Assembly: GCA_015499995.1 (NCBI GenBank) | Contig: JADNRV010000461.1 | Location: 1-32,277, forward strand | DNA length: 32,277 bases | Direction of reading: 5' to 3' | Source: Flammula alnicola | Taxonomy: Eukaryota > Basidiomycota > Agaricomycetes > Agaricales > Strophariaceae | Shown here: positions 1 to 10,554 of the stretch, piece by piece | Layout: each line of letters starts with the position of its first letter | Numbering within the stretch: position 1 is the first letter of the stretch | Translations under genes and position numbers: made by a program | The notes under the pieces: model-generated | Seen by the model: the letters and a program-made list of their open reading frames with translations, nothing else | What the model was told of the DNA's origin: nothing | Databases searched by the model: none

Positions 1-785
1 GTTAGGGTGCCGAGAGGGCACCTATGAGTCGGCACCGGGACCGGCACAGGGTATAGATGCACAGGAATGGTGCATGTCTAAATACATTACTATTATATGT
101 GTTTTTGATGAAATGAGCGTAATATGAGTTGATTGAAATGATGGAATACAAGCTTCGGAAAATTTGTTAAGGTGCCGACAGGTCACGTAAGAGTTGGCAC
201 CGGGACCGGCACTGGACCGGCACTGGGTATAGATGCACGGGAATGGTGCATGTCTAAATAAATTACTATTATAGGTGTTTTTGATGAAATGAGCATAATC
301 TAAGTTGACTGAAAGACTAGGATATAAGTTCCGGAAAAATTGTTAGGGTGCCGACAGGTCACGTATGAGTCGGCACTGGGCCCGGCAGTGGGTATAGATG
401 CATGGGAATGGTGCGCGTTTAAATAAATTACTATTATATGTGTTTTTGACAAAATGACCATCATGTGAATGGATTGAAATCCTGTGATATAAGAATCGGA
501 AAAATTGCTAGGGTACCGGCAGGTCACCTATGAGTCAGCATCGGCACTGCAATTGGGCAGAGGTGGATGGGAATAGTGCGCATCTAAATTAATTAATGTT
601 ATATGCATTTTTGATGAAATGAGCATAATGTGAGTTGATTAAAATGCTGGAATATAGGCTTTGGAGAAATTTCTAGGGTGCTGACAGGCCACCTATGGGT
701 TGGCACTGACCCCAGTGCCAGGCATAGAAACACAGAAATGGAGTGCCTATAGGTAAATTAATGTTATGTGTTTGCGAAATTGACT
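1..785 (+). repeat. Left arm of an inverted tandem array, ~165-bp units
   Basis: Five head-to-tail units start at about 1, 166, 342, 507 and 672, giving periods of 165, 176, 165 and 165. Each unit opens with gttagggtgccgac or a close variant. It carries a short inverted pair (gtgccga ... tcggcac) and a run of gtgccgg/ccggcac motifs, and continues into an AT-rich half (taaattactattatatg). Similarity decays rightwards, so the fifth unit is the most diverged. The array begins at base 1, so its true left end lies outside the window. Its units are the reverse complement of those at 1515-3170. No coding function is seen. Confidence 0.9.
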
Positions 786-1514
786 TACTGTGAAATGTAT
801 GTTGGCTATCTGCAACTAATCACTTAACTATGGCACACTCCCCAATATTTATGTCTCCAAAAAAGGAGTAAATCTTATCAGAAAGCAAAAATTCCAAGAT
901 GAATTCAAGTCCTTGCTAGTGTGAGTGCTATCTATCAAGATGGGCATCACTTCAGCTAATCATGTCTTGCATTTTATTGGTGGGTATATGAGATTTGCAA
1001 ATAAAAAGGGTACAATTATCCATGCTGCCTCATTACTCACAATCCTATTAAATGCCTTTCTGGCCAAAGACAAGAATGCTCACTATTATTCTCTGTACAC
1101 TGTGGCTGAAATGATTTCCCATCTTAGAGAGATTGCATGCAACTATTTCATTGTTCAAAATTTGTTAAGTTAAACCTATTGAAAGGCAAGGACCAATATA
1201 ATGCTCTGCAGGCTGCACTTATGAAGGATGCAACTGACAAAGAGACTGATGTATAGTATTATGGTATCACATCTCTCCCAAAGCTAGTAGCTTCTGAAGA
1301 TCCTACAGAGTTTGAGGAGAGAGAATCCATCTTGAATATTCTAATTGAAAAAATGGCCTATGATCCATCACTGTAAGTGCTCATTCCTATCTGTTATTCC
1401 AGTGTAGAAAGAGGCCATATGTCTCATGGAATGTTGTCCTCGTGCCCATCCCCTTGGATCTGCAACCAAAATGACTGACCAAAATGATGCGAACAGAACT
1501 CAATTTGAAGATTG
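786..1514. other. AT-rich core between the inverted arrays
   Basis: This stretch is not part of the 165-bp repeat. The longest open frame is 925-1173 (+), reading about 82 residues, and coding-like composition may continue past the stop at 1171-1173 (for example around 1190-1375). I do not recognise the translation and several stops interrupt it. It may be a decayed gene captured between the repeat arms or the remains of a transposon gene. No promoter or splice structure could be supported. Confidence 0.4.
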
Positions 1515-3170
1515 ATAAAACCAAGCTTATATTCCAGCATTTGAATTAACTCACATTACCCTTATTTCAGTGAAAAGACATATAATGCTAATTTGTTTAG
1601 ATGCACACCATTCTTGTCTATCTCTTCCCAGCCCTGGTGCTGATGCTGACTCATAGGCAACCTGCCAGCACCTTAACAATGTTTGCAAAGCTTATATTCC
1701 AGTCTTTCAGTCAACCGATTTCATCGAAAATGCATATAATGGTAGTTTATTTAGATGCGCATGATTCCCATCCACCTGTGCCCAGTCCTGGTGCCAATGC
1801 CAACTCATAGGTGACCTGCTGGCACCCTAATAATTTTTCTGATGCATATATCACAGGATTTCAATCCATTCACATTATGGTCATTTCATCAAAAACACAT
1901 ATAATAGGAATTTATTTAGACGTGCACCATTCCTGTACATCTATACCCACTGCCGGTCCTGGTGCCGACTCATATGTGACCTGTCGGCACCCTAACAATT
2001 TTTCCGAAGCTTATATCCCAGTCTTTCAGTCAACTTATATTATGCTCATTTGATCAAAAATGCATTTATTTAGACGCGCACCATTCCCATGCATCTATAC
2101 CCACTGCTGGGCCTGATGCCGACTCATAGGTGATCTGTCTGCACTAACAATATTTTCTGAAGCCTGTATCACAGGATTTCAATCGATTCACATGATGGTC
2201 ATTTTGTCAAAAACACATATAATGGTAATTTATTTAGATGCACACCATTCCCGTGCATCTATACCTGGTGCCGGTCCCGGTGCCGACTCATAGATGCCCT
2301 CTCGGCACCCTAACAATTTTTCTGAAGCCTGTATCCCAGTCTTTTAGTCAACTTACATTATGCTCATTTCGTCAAAAATGCATATAATAGTAATTTATTT
2401 AGACGCACACCATTCCCGTGCATCTATACTCAGTGCCGGTCCCCGGTGCCGACTCATAGGTGCCCTCTCGGCACCGTAACAATTTTTCCGAAGCCTGTAT
2501 CCCAGTCTGTCAGTCAACTTACATTATGCTCATTTAATCAAAAATGCATTTATTTAGACGCGCACCATTCCTGTGCATCTATACCTGGTGCCAGTCCCGG
2601 TGCCGACTTATAGGTGCCCTGTCGGCACCCTAACAATATTTTCTGAAGCCTGTATCACAGGATTTCAATCGATTCACATAATGGTCATTTCATGAAAAAT
2701 GCATATAATAGTAATTTATTTAGATGCACGCCATTCCTGTGCATCTATACCCAGTGCCGGTCCCGGTGCCGACTCATAGGTGCCCTCTCGGCACCCTAAC
2801 AATTTTCCCGAAGCCTGTATCCCAGTCTTTCAGTCAACTTACGTGATGCTCATTTAATCAAAAGTGCATTTATTTAGACGTGCACCATTCCCGTGCATCT
2901 ATACCCACTGCCGGTCCCGGTGCCAACTCATAGGTGACCTGTCGGCACCCTAACAATTTTTCCGAAGCCTGTATTCCAGTCTTTCAGTCAACTTACATTA
3001 TGTTCATTTCATCAAAAATACATATAATAGTAATTTATTTAGACGCACACCATTCCCGTGCATCTATGCCCAGTGCCGGTCCTGGTGCCAACTCTTAGGT
3101 GACCTGCCGGCATCCTAACAATTTTTCCGAAGCCTGTATTCCTGCCTTTCAATCAAATTGTATTAATGTC
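1515..3170 (-). repeat. Right arm of the inverted tandem array, ~11 units
   Basis: About eleven units of the same ~165-bp repeat lie here in reverse orientation. They can be anchored on the aagcttatatcccag/aagcctgtatcccag block near 1522, 1687, 1842, 2007, 2159, 2324, 2490, 2645, 2811, 2965 and 3129. Two length classes occur: ~165 bp with a catataatagtaattta segment, and ~154 bp lacking about 11 bp of it. Two sequence classes also occur, cacaggatttcaatcg and cccagtctttcagtc. The small open frames across 1601-2053 are repeat sequence translated by chance. Homogeneity is higher in the middle and right than near 1520-1840. Confidence 0.9.
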
Positions 3171-3736
3171 ATCTTGGTTGCCACAGCATCTAATATTAAT
3201 TTACTCTAACACACTCCATTACTGCACTTTTCAGGGCAGTCCACTCCCGAAAAACTGCCAGTTGCATATCAAGTGCCGGTGCCAGAAATCGGCCCCGAGA
3301 TGGGTCCCGAATGAGTGCCAATGGGTCCCGGGACTCAGTTTGAGTGCCGTGGGCTGCTCCAGCGAATTCGCTGGGCCCGTATGATACGATACAATGTAGG
3401 TACACTCAATTTAGAAGGTGTTATAGGTCATCCAGCGAATTCGCTGGCCCCGTATCATATGGTACAATGTATGCATTCACTACGTCGTATCATAGGTTAC
3501 ACTGTAGCTTCCCTATGTGCAAGCCGCTCGGCGCGCTGGAAAACACTGTTGATCGTCTTCCCACGATACTCCAGATCGGTCTTCTGACTCTAATGCGACC
3601 GGGCTCAGCGAGAGTTCCAAGTTCAGCCACTGGTGACTGGTAGGGCATGGATTAAACAGTATCATATATCTTTTCAGCATCTTGGTTTGTTCGAAGACAA
3701 GTATCTAAGAACCTACTTAACTAGAGGATGCTGGTT
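3171..3736. other. Gene-free flank with duplicated palindrome
   Basis: No gene is supported. The stretch carries scattered gtgccgg/gggtcccg motifs like those in the arrays. It also has two copies of the 16-bp perfect palindrome ccagcgaattcgctgg at 3359-3374 and 3432-3447. Each copy is followed by a related segment (cccgtatgatacgatacaatgta / cccgtatcatatggtacaatgta), so a ~73-bp segment is duplicated. Overlapping short open frames at 3166-3643 on both strands show no protein character. Confidence 0.6.
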
Positions 3737-3900
3737 CATCAGGAAGATCACACATGGCTGGCTAGATCTGGCACGTGTGTAGCATGCCTGTTTCGGCTAG
3801 CCGGACTGGCACTTATTGCCAGTTCAGCCATAAAATCCTTGACCGCCATAATCCTATCTATCTGCCAGAATTTCAGTACATGCCAGCCATTCCATTTCAA
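3737..3900. repeat. Left terminal and subterminal repeats of the transposon
   Basis: The 17-bp terminal inverted repeat (3737-3753) is followed by clustered tggctgg, tctggc, actggc, tgccag and ctgccag motifs through 3890. The same motif family fills 10555-10681 in inverted orientation. In CACTA-group elements such arrays are the binding sites of an element-encoded protein; that role here is inference. Confidence 0.6.
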
Positions 3901-3942
3901 TTGTGGTACTATCTTTTGAAATCAGAAGCCTAGTTATCATAG

Positions 3943-6900
3943 TCAAAATGCAATCTCATTGGCATGGTGGTCCGCATACTTATTTACATGAAAAGCTTCG
4001 AACGCGTCTAGTGACCAAGTGTGCGAAAAGCCGACAGGCAAATATCGACGACCATATACAGGGATGAGATGTGCACCACGTAGAAACGTGTGGAGGTGCA
4101 CAACTGTGACGAGACGCTCATTACCGCGACCAACCATCTCTGGCTTTACCACCCACATACCAGTCTCCTCATCCGGTGATCTCCCGACCTTTTTGAACCA
4201 TTCCACAAGCGCGCATGGGTACTCAATACCGTTGTGCACAAATGACATGAACAGCTGAACCCGAACAACACTCATCCCTCGGAAGCCAGCCTGGTCTTCA
4301 TCCTCGGTAATAAAAGCGCAGTCGCGACGTGGACCTGTCCCTCGCCAAGCAGGTGTGGAGCGTATACGCTCATGACGCATGCCACAGATGCCTGATGGAT
4401 CACTCGGGGCATAGTAATGGGCCACTGCGGAATGAAAGACGTAGATTGGCGAAGTTATCTCGATAGTCGACGGGTCTAGTGTTGGGTTTTTCTCAGAAAG
4501 TTGATCGCGAAGGAAGTAGAGAAGGAGATTGGGAAGATTGGGTTCATTGACATGTTCCGAAAGTGACTGTAGCGAGCGAGGATACGAACGTTCTAAAATT
4601 CAATGATCAATTAGGAATACACTACAAGAAAACATGCTTGACATACCACGAGTTCTGGCCAAATGCACATGGCTAAGGACCTGCTCTTCATTCGTTGGTC
4701 CACCATCTTCATCGACTTCCTTGAGATCATTGTGTGCGTGAATGAGTTCTTCAAGGCGGTCACGAAGTGGAGGAGGGCGATCAGCTGGCAGCATTCCTCG
4801 TGCGATGAAATCTGCACGAGATGCCGCCAGCTTATCCAGACGCTGATTCGTCATAAGCATCTGCCCGAGGGCCTTATACCGACTTGAGCGTCGCCATGGC
4901 CTTTTTACAGCAGTGATATGGCGTGATTCTGTTATGGATGAACAAAGGCCGTTTGGAGCTCCGAAGTCCTCAATGTTGCGGCGATAATGAATCAGTGAAT
5001 GTTGTCGTGGAAGGGAAAAGCCGTCTGGGCGAACGCCAGTTGTACGAAATATTTCGCGGTAGTGATGGTAGCGGCCAAGTGCTTGATCGACTGCGTTAAG
5101 GGTGTCTTCATTGAAATCGGCCCGGCGGACGAGGTAGCAGAAGTCGAGGAAAGCCGATAAAGCCTTCACAATATCTGGCTCAACTAAGCCTTTGATTGCA
5201 GGAAGGTAGATCTGCAAGTGTGGTTTGAATGATGTGAATTAAAGCAAAGATAAAAATATACTACCTTCATGAGTGCTTTTGAGTCATCACCAGTCCACTG
5301 CTTGAAGCGACGACCTTGCTTGAAATGTCGGAGACAAGGGAAAGCGGGTGTCGCAGCAATCCGTCGGTCTATCTCGTCGAGAATATCTGCAGCATCTCGA
5401 GGCGAGTGTTGAAGGGCAAGGTACTCTCCTACCCACGCAACGAGATGATCTTTGAAAGTTCCTTTGATAACTTGATGAAGGATGTCGGATGATAATAATT
5501 CATGGATGTCGGCTCGGGGAAAATCACAGGTAAAAGGCTAGGATTGAAGTGAATTAAAATTGAACAATAATGAACTGCGATGAGCACGTGTTAGATAAAG
5601 TTTTGGTCAGGTTAACCATTACTCCACGGTGGAGTAATGGTTAACCTGACCAAAACTTTATCTAACATAAATATAGCTTGAGGCTGACTATTTACCCCAG
5701 CCCGGTTAGAAGCTGAGTATCCACAGTGAAATAAATAGTCAACCTCAAGGGAAATCACAGACTCTATTTACAACCACAGAGGGAAAACTAATAAGTTTTT
5801 ACGACCACAGAGGGAATTGAACCCATGACCCGACCGAGCTCAAGCTATATTTATGTTAGATAAAGTTTTGGTCAGGTTAACCATTACTCCACCGTGGAGT
5901 AATGGTTAACCTGACCAAAACTTTATCTAACAGCACGTACCACAATGTCCTCGTCAATCCCGTAGACATCCCATAGCTGCCCTCCATCAAACACTTGGAG
6001 AAGTTCATCAGTGAGTTCATGTCGGCGGGGCCCAGAAGGTTTGTCCAGGTCGTCCGGGAACGCGGTACATCTTCATGTTGATAAATTAGATATAAAACCA
6101 TCGCGTTTAAGAGAAATTGTTGACTCACTTAGGGCACCAACCCTGCACAATGCCCGACAGCATAACCTGCTCAGGGTAATCGGCTATGAAAGGCCCAATA
6201 TCAAAGATTACACGCCGAAAGTGTCCATCGGGACAGCGCCGAACGACTGGAGTTGACATGGCAGGTTTGAGGCTGGACAAGACAGCGGATATTGAGGAAT
6301 GATATAGCTGCCGTTTGAACTTCCGAAATGCTGGGTCGTTATCATATTTGCGATCACCTAAATGTCGTGTGAGCAAGGCAAAGCCTTCAGGACTGATAAC
6401 ATACTCTTTGGGATTGCAAGAAATGCAATAGGCACAACAGCATTTCGGTGCGCCCGTCTGACGTGATTACACACATTCCCAATGGAAAGATAAAGCGGAT
6501 GATACTCCACATCACCAGTTGCGACAGAAACCGTAGTTTTATCGCTTCCGAGAATGACGGGTACATACATTGACCCTTTCGTGGTGTGGTCGTCCTCGTA
6601 AATCTTGTCCTAAAAGATAAAAGCAAGAGAAAAGTTAGAGTACAGCTATTCATTGGAAGAAGATCACGTATGCAGTGTCTCCAGGCGAAGTTCCCGGACA
6701 TAAAATCACTCCAACGGCGCTTCTTATCCTTGTCTAAATGAACATAAGGATGAGTATCAAACTCGCCATCGAAGTCTGGATTGTCGAGCATGTTTCGGAT
6801 GACGGTATCGGGATCCCTGTACCAAATTTCATATTCGGCCTTTTTCCAACTTGGTGCGTCATCGCGAATGTCAAGCGATTCCGTTTTCATGCATCGCCAT

Positions 6901-7540
6901 GGGGCATCTCCAAGCTTTGTAGAATCAATGGCATCATAGATCTGCTGATAGGAGTCAAATGGAGCCAAATCGTCATGCTTCATAAGTGAGAGCCCCCAAA
7001 GTTCAAGAATTGTATCAATGTTTGACGCCGACATCTCATCCGTTCGATAGAGGAACTCAGAGAGGCGAAATTGAACCTCATCGGTATATGGTGCCCAATC
7101 GTCAGGACTAGCAGTTGTTCGAGGGGAAGGGGGAGTGTTCGGAGGAAGAGTTTGACCATTGGAATCACAAGGCAGTGCTGAAAAACAATTAGTTTTCGTC
7201 AACCAAATTTTGAAAGGGCTGATTATTTACCATTCAGATAAGGGTGAAAAATCTTTCTTGGAGTATGAGCCTGCACCTCAGGCTCCGCGTCGTCAGCGAA
7301 AAACCCTTGAGAATGCCCTTCATCTTGTTGTTCGTGTGGCAGGCCTTGATCTGACCCTTCGGAGCTAGAGGCAGGAGATGGTGGTTTGTCCGCAAGTTGA
7401 GCTGGAACTGTGTAATATGGGTCTTCGTGCGCAGTGCGGATATGGTATGTGCGGCCATGGAGACTCCGAAATGTTTGAGAGCAGCCATTGAATGGGCAGC
7501 GAAGGCGTTGGGGACCAGATTTCTTTTTCCCTCGAGGCAT
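3943..7540 (-). CDS. Plavaka-type transposase, eight exons, one damaged splice donor
   Basis: Exons on the minus strand are 7540-7231, 7177-6672, 6609-6405, 6357-6129, 6070-5941, 5537-5265, 5211-4647 and 4592-3943. They total 2868 nt, encode 955 residues and keep phase at every junction. The start Met (7540) opens a basic stretch followed by a C2H2 finger (C15, C20, H33, H38). The body matches Agaricomycete Plavaka transposases: motifs DWAPYTDEVQF, WSDFMSGNFAW, FRTTGVRPDGFSLPRQH and SITESRHITAV. Likely catalytic acidic residues are D295 (ILGSDKT), D478 (SSDILHQ) and E646 (ITESRH); this assignment is inference. Introns are 47-62 nt except 5538-5940, which holds a 342-bp insert. The second intron (6610-6671) begins AT instead of GT; if it is not removed, translation stops at 6387. 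The gene is otherwise intact and is probably a recently inactivated or non-canonically spliced copy. Confidence 0.85.
5590..5931. mobile_element. 342-bp MITE-like insert within a transposase intron
   Basis: The insert is flanked by a 7-bp direct repeat agcacgt (5583-5589, 5932-5938). It has inverted repeats of about 100 bp (5590-5691 and 5830-5931). Each terminus contains a near-perfect palindrome: gttagataaagttttgg ... ccaaaactttatctaac, centred on actccac/gtggagt. An inner inverted pair (ttgaggctgactattta / taaatagtcaacctcaa, 5688-5750) nests inside. Alternatively the termini read tgttag...ctaaca with a 5-bp duplication gcacg. Removing the insert and one duplication restores a 54-nt intron with gtacgt donor and ctag acceptor, so insertion was into an intron. 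The superfamily is not identified. No protein is encoded. Confidence 0.85.
5800..5840 (-). promoter_or_regulatory. tRNA-like B box inside the MITE
   Basis: On the minus strand the sequence GGGTTCAATTCCC matches the Pol III B-box consensus GGTTCRANYCC exactly. It is preceded by tagcttgagctcgg, which faintly resembles an A box. The T-stem pairs only at three positions and no full cloverleaf forms, so this is not a tRNA gene. It may mark a tRNA- or SINE-derived segment trapped in the insert. Confidence 0.35.
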
Positions 7541-7953
7541 AGAGAAAGAGGTGGGTGTTGCAGACTGGGAGATACCGTCGTCAGAGGTACTCGAAAAAAA
7601 GATAAGCCAGAAAGTACCATGTGTACTGAACGCCACATTACATCCTTTCGCTATTTCTTTCTCTCCGTAACATGTGGTGCATGATTAGACTGGGAGATAC
7701 CGTCGTCAGCATTACTCGAAAAGAAAGATAAGCCAGAAAATACCATGTGGATTGAGCGGTGAAATGGCCACATCACATCCTTTCGCTGTTTCTTTCTCTC
7801 CGTAACATATGGTGCATGATTAGACTGGGAGATACCGTCGTCAGCATTACTCGAAAAGAAAGATGATTTTCTCTCAACTTGGACACGTCATATCCTTTCG
7901 TTGTTTCTCTCTCTCCCCTTCGCTCTGCAGCAGGGCCTCCTTGCTTGCACAAG
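7541..7953. promoter_or_regulatory. Shared divergent promoter region with triplicated ~130-bp repeat
   Basis: This 413-bp space separates the start codons of the transposase and DUF6532 genes. It holds three tandem copies of a unit starting gactgggagataccgtcgtc: 7563-7687 (125 bp), 7688-7822 (135 bp) and a partial third from 7823 to about 7915. Each copy includes a tcctttcg(c/t)tgtttctttctctcc pyrimidine tract near its end, just upstream of the DUF6532 start in the last copy. The repeats probably act on both genes; that is inferred from position. No clear TATA box was found. Confidence 0.65.
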
Positions 7954-10295
7954 ATGGCTAGCCTGCCAGTACGCCAGCTCCCTCAATGTAACTCCAAAAA
8001 TGACCGCCATCCTGGGGCTATTGTGAACGAAACAAAGCGGCCGCGCCGTAACAAAGCTGAAATTGAAGCCGACAATGCGAAGAAAAAAGAAGACGATGAG
8101 CAGAAAGCACAGGCCATTAGTCAGGCTCACAAATCTGCTATCCAGCGTTCTGCAGAAAAAGAAGACGCAATTCAACAACAAGAAACAAATGCACGTAAGC
8201 ATGCCAATCGTCCAGACTTACCAACTATGGCAGCATATCGTCAAGAATCCCATTCTGATGAGGAGATAGATGCTGTCGAGGATGGTGATGTCACTTTCTA
8301 TACCTCGAGTCCTGGACATCTGCTGAAACCTGATATCTTGTCAGCTGGAGAAATAGATATTGATCAAGAAGAGAGTTTTCTCACCAATGATCCGTCTGAT
8401 CTCCCACCAGCCTCAAGTGTTGGGACAGACTCTGAAGGCGACCGCAGCATAGGTATTGACGAGTTCGACAATGCTGACTATGTTGGATCTGGTGGGTCAG
8501 AAATGGACACCGACGAGGATTGGGATAGATTCCTCATTTCTCGTGCTGCAAGGAAGAAAGCGGAGGAGAAAGAAGTAAAGGTTTGTGTCGCCATCTTATA
8601 CCTGACAGCGTGGCAGTGGGAAAGTTGATAACATTGATACCTCGTGGTTGGTAGCTCTCGAAAAAGGAAGAACGGGAACGCCTTCGCAGCCAGATTGACA
8701 AGGAGAGAAAGCATATCCCAACGAGCACTATCGTCGCGCCAAATGCAAGTGGGAAGCAGAAGAGAAAGGCCATCGAAGACATACAGCAAGACGCAGAGTT
8801 AAGGACAGCCCAAACCGACCAGTACTTGATATCTTGTCTTGATATTAATAAACGGAATCTTATCAGATCTTTTTCTCAGGCCCAAGGGAAAACGTACCAA
8901 AGCTGCGGAAATTGGCGGACTGAAGCCAAACTGGAAGAAACAAGCTGGTTTAGACCCAAAGACGAAATCTAAGGCTTCCACTGCTCCAATTCCTCGCGAA
9001 TCTTCACCTGATGATGTCCCTGGCCACGACGAGGATGCCGCTGTCGATTTCAATGGTGAATTTGCCCAAGATGAAAGCTCCCAAGTGTTGGCTATCTCGC
9101 GCGCTGCAAAAACGGAAGTCGGTCCAAGTCGCAAGAGAGTGGCAGATGCAAAGGTTGGACTAAAGGACCTTGGAACCGCTAAAGTAATGTGAATTTCTTC
9201 CGCTTTCATTTTCATTAGATTTACTCCTCGAATACTCTCAGATGGGTGTTTCTCTCAAAAAGGTCAAGGTTGACGATAGCACTTCAGGCTCTCAGGCAAC
9301 AGGTCGTGCTCAACCTAAGCCGCGATACAAGAACTCGGATCTTCCATTGCCGAACTTCAAGACTGACCTCAAGACGTGGCAAACCCACATCCTCGGCGCC
9401 ATCACTGACTGGGCTGGTACCCTCGATGATCCCTTCCATGCCAACAGCCTTGAAGAATTCCAGGTCGTTGTTGGTGAAAATTGGGAGATAGCATTCGGTG
9501 ATGCCAAACTCAATGACGCAGTCTATGATGTGGTAAGTTTTCTAAATTACTATCGTTGTATACTCAACTCATGCATACTAAACTGTACAGGCTGCGTCGT
9601 CTCTCCGAAACTGGCGTAGCAACATCGGAAAGCGCGCCCTCAAGTTTTACGCGCAAAAATTCTCGAAAGCGCCATTCAAGAATTCTCCTGAGACCATCAA
9701 ATCCTACGTCAGGGATGCTCTTTCGCACCTCATTGTCGACGGTAAAAATCTTGGTTTCAAATTCATCTACACCAATCCGAAGGTATGTTTTTGCTGCTCT
9801 CTTGATTTGATACTGATACATTTTTTATTGATTAGGCCGGTAGCGGGGCTTATCGATCAGATGTCATCGTTGACATCTTCGCAGTTCACCTCCAGATTAT
9901 CCTCAAGACTGATGTTAGTTATGGGAATCCTGCTGGCGGATTGTCCCTTTGTTGCGCTGCGGTAAGCATCATAAGTTACATGCGAAATTCTTTCTCACCC
10001 AACCAAATAGGCGGAACGCGGCCTTCTGGCCTGGGAAACAGGATATGCACCTCAGCCTACTGACGACTCCCAGGATGACAAGGACGGCATGAAGAGTTTT
10101 GTGGAGAATCCGTGGGCGGCACGCGCGGCTGGCTATTTACCTGCAGTCAAGACCCTTTCGGCAGCCAAATGGGAGAAGCTCATTGAGCTGGCGAAGGCGA
10201 CTCTCAAGGTTCGCGAGGTGACTATTGATCTTACCCGAAAGGCAGAGGATCCTCGTTCCCAGGTTCTTCTTTCTGAAGACAGTGACGCAGCTTAA
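7954..10295 (+). CDS. DUF6532-domain protein, probable second gene of the Plavaka element
   Basis: Exons are 7954-8580, 8655-8821, 8880-9183, 9242-9532, 9591-9782, 9836-9961 and 10011-10295. They total 1992 nt, encode 663 residues and keep all phases. The ATG in context aagatgg was chosen; an open frame running upstream to 7879 has no ATG. The N-terminal ~80 residues are basic then rich in K/E/Q and likely coiled coil. Residues ~85-365 are acidic and low-complexity with basic patches (GKQKRKA, PSRKRVAD). Residues ~400-580 match the Agaricomycete DUF6532 family: YDVAASSLRNWRSNIGKRAL, FIYTNPKAGSGAYRSDVI, AGGLSLCCAAAERGLLAWE. The biochemical function of DUF6532 is unknown to me. Its place inside the transposon's inverted repeats suggests a DNA-binding or regulatory accessory protein, analogous to TnpA of CACTA elements; this is inference. 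Confidence 0.85.
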
Positions 10296-10554
10296 CCAAG
10301 CGTACTGCTCATCAAGATGTGTTTGGATTGTGTTTGCGAGCCTCTAATTTTTTTTCCTAATGCTTCCTTTTTCTCAAATTTCACGTTGTATATACAGGAT
10401 CTTCTGTTAGTTGTAGGCTCCCAGGCTATATATTTATCCTATGTACCAATGGATAGACCCACACCGTGAATATACCCTCCTGAAAAATTTCTGACATGTC
10501 TGATCCTTCTCTCAAAATGTGGCAAAGCATGAAATATGGCATTATAATAGAGGT

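Noticed and set aside
1601..2053. Two plus-strand open frames of 69 and 80 residues
   Set aside because: They are translations of the 165-bp repeat units and share the same repeated residues.
1..3170. CRISPR-like regular repeats
   Set aside because: Unit length is ~165 bp with no spacers, and this is a eukaryotic genome.
5800..5840. tRNA gene on the minus strand
   Set aside because: Only the B box fits; the T-stem and acceptor stem do not pair and there is no clear A box.
6358..6404. Apparent frameshift in the transposase between AIPK and DRKYDND
   Set aside because: A 47-nt intron with gtatgt donor and ttag acceptor joins AIPKS to DRKYDND in phase; no lesion is needed.
7879..7953. N-terminal extension of the DUF6532 protein
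   Set aside because: The upstream stretch of the frame starts at TTG and lies in promoter repeat sequence; the first ATG is 7954.
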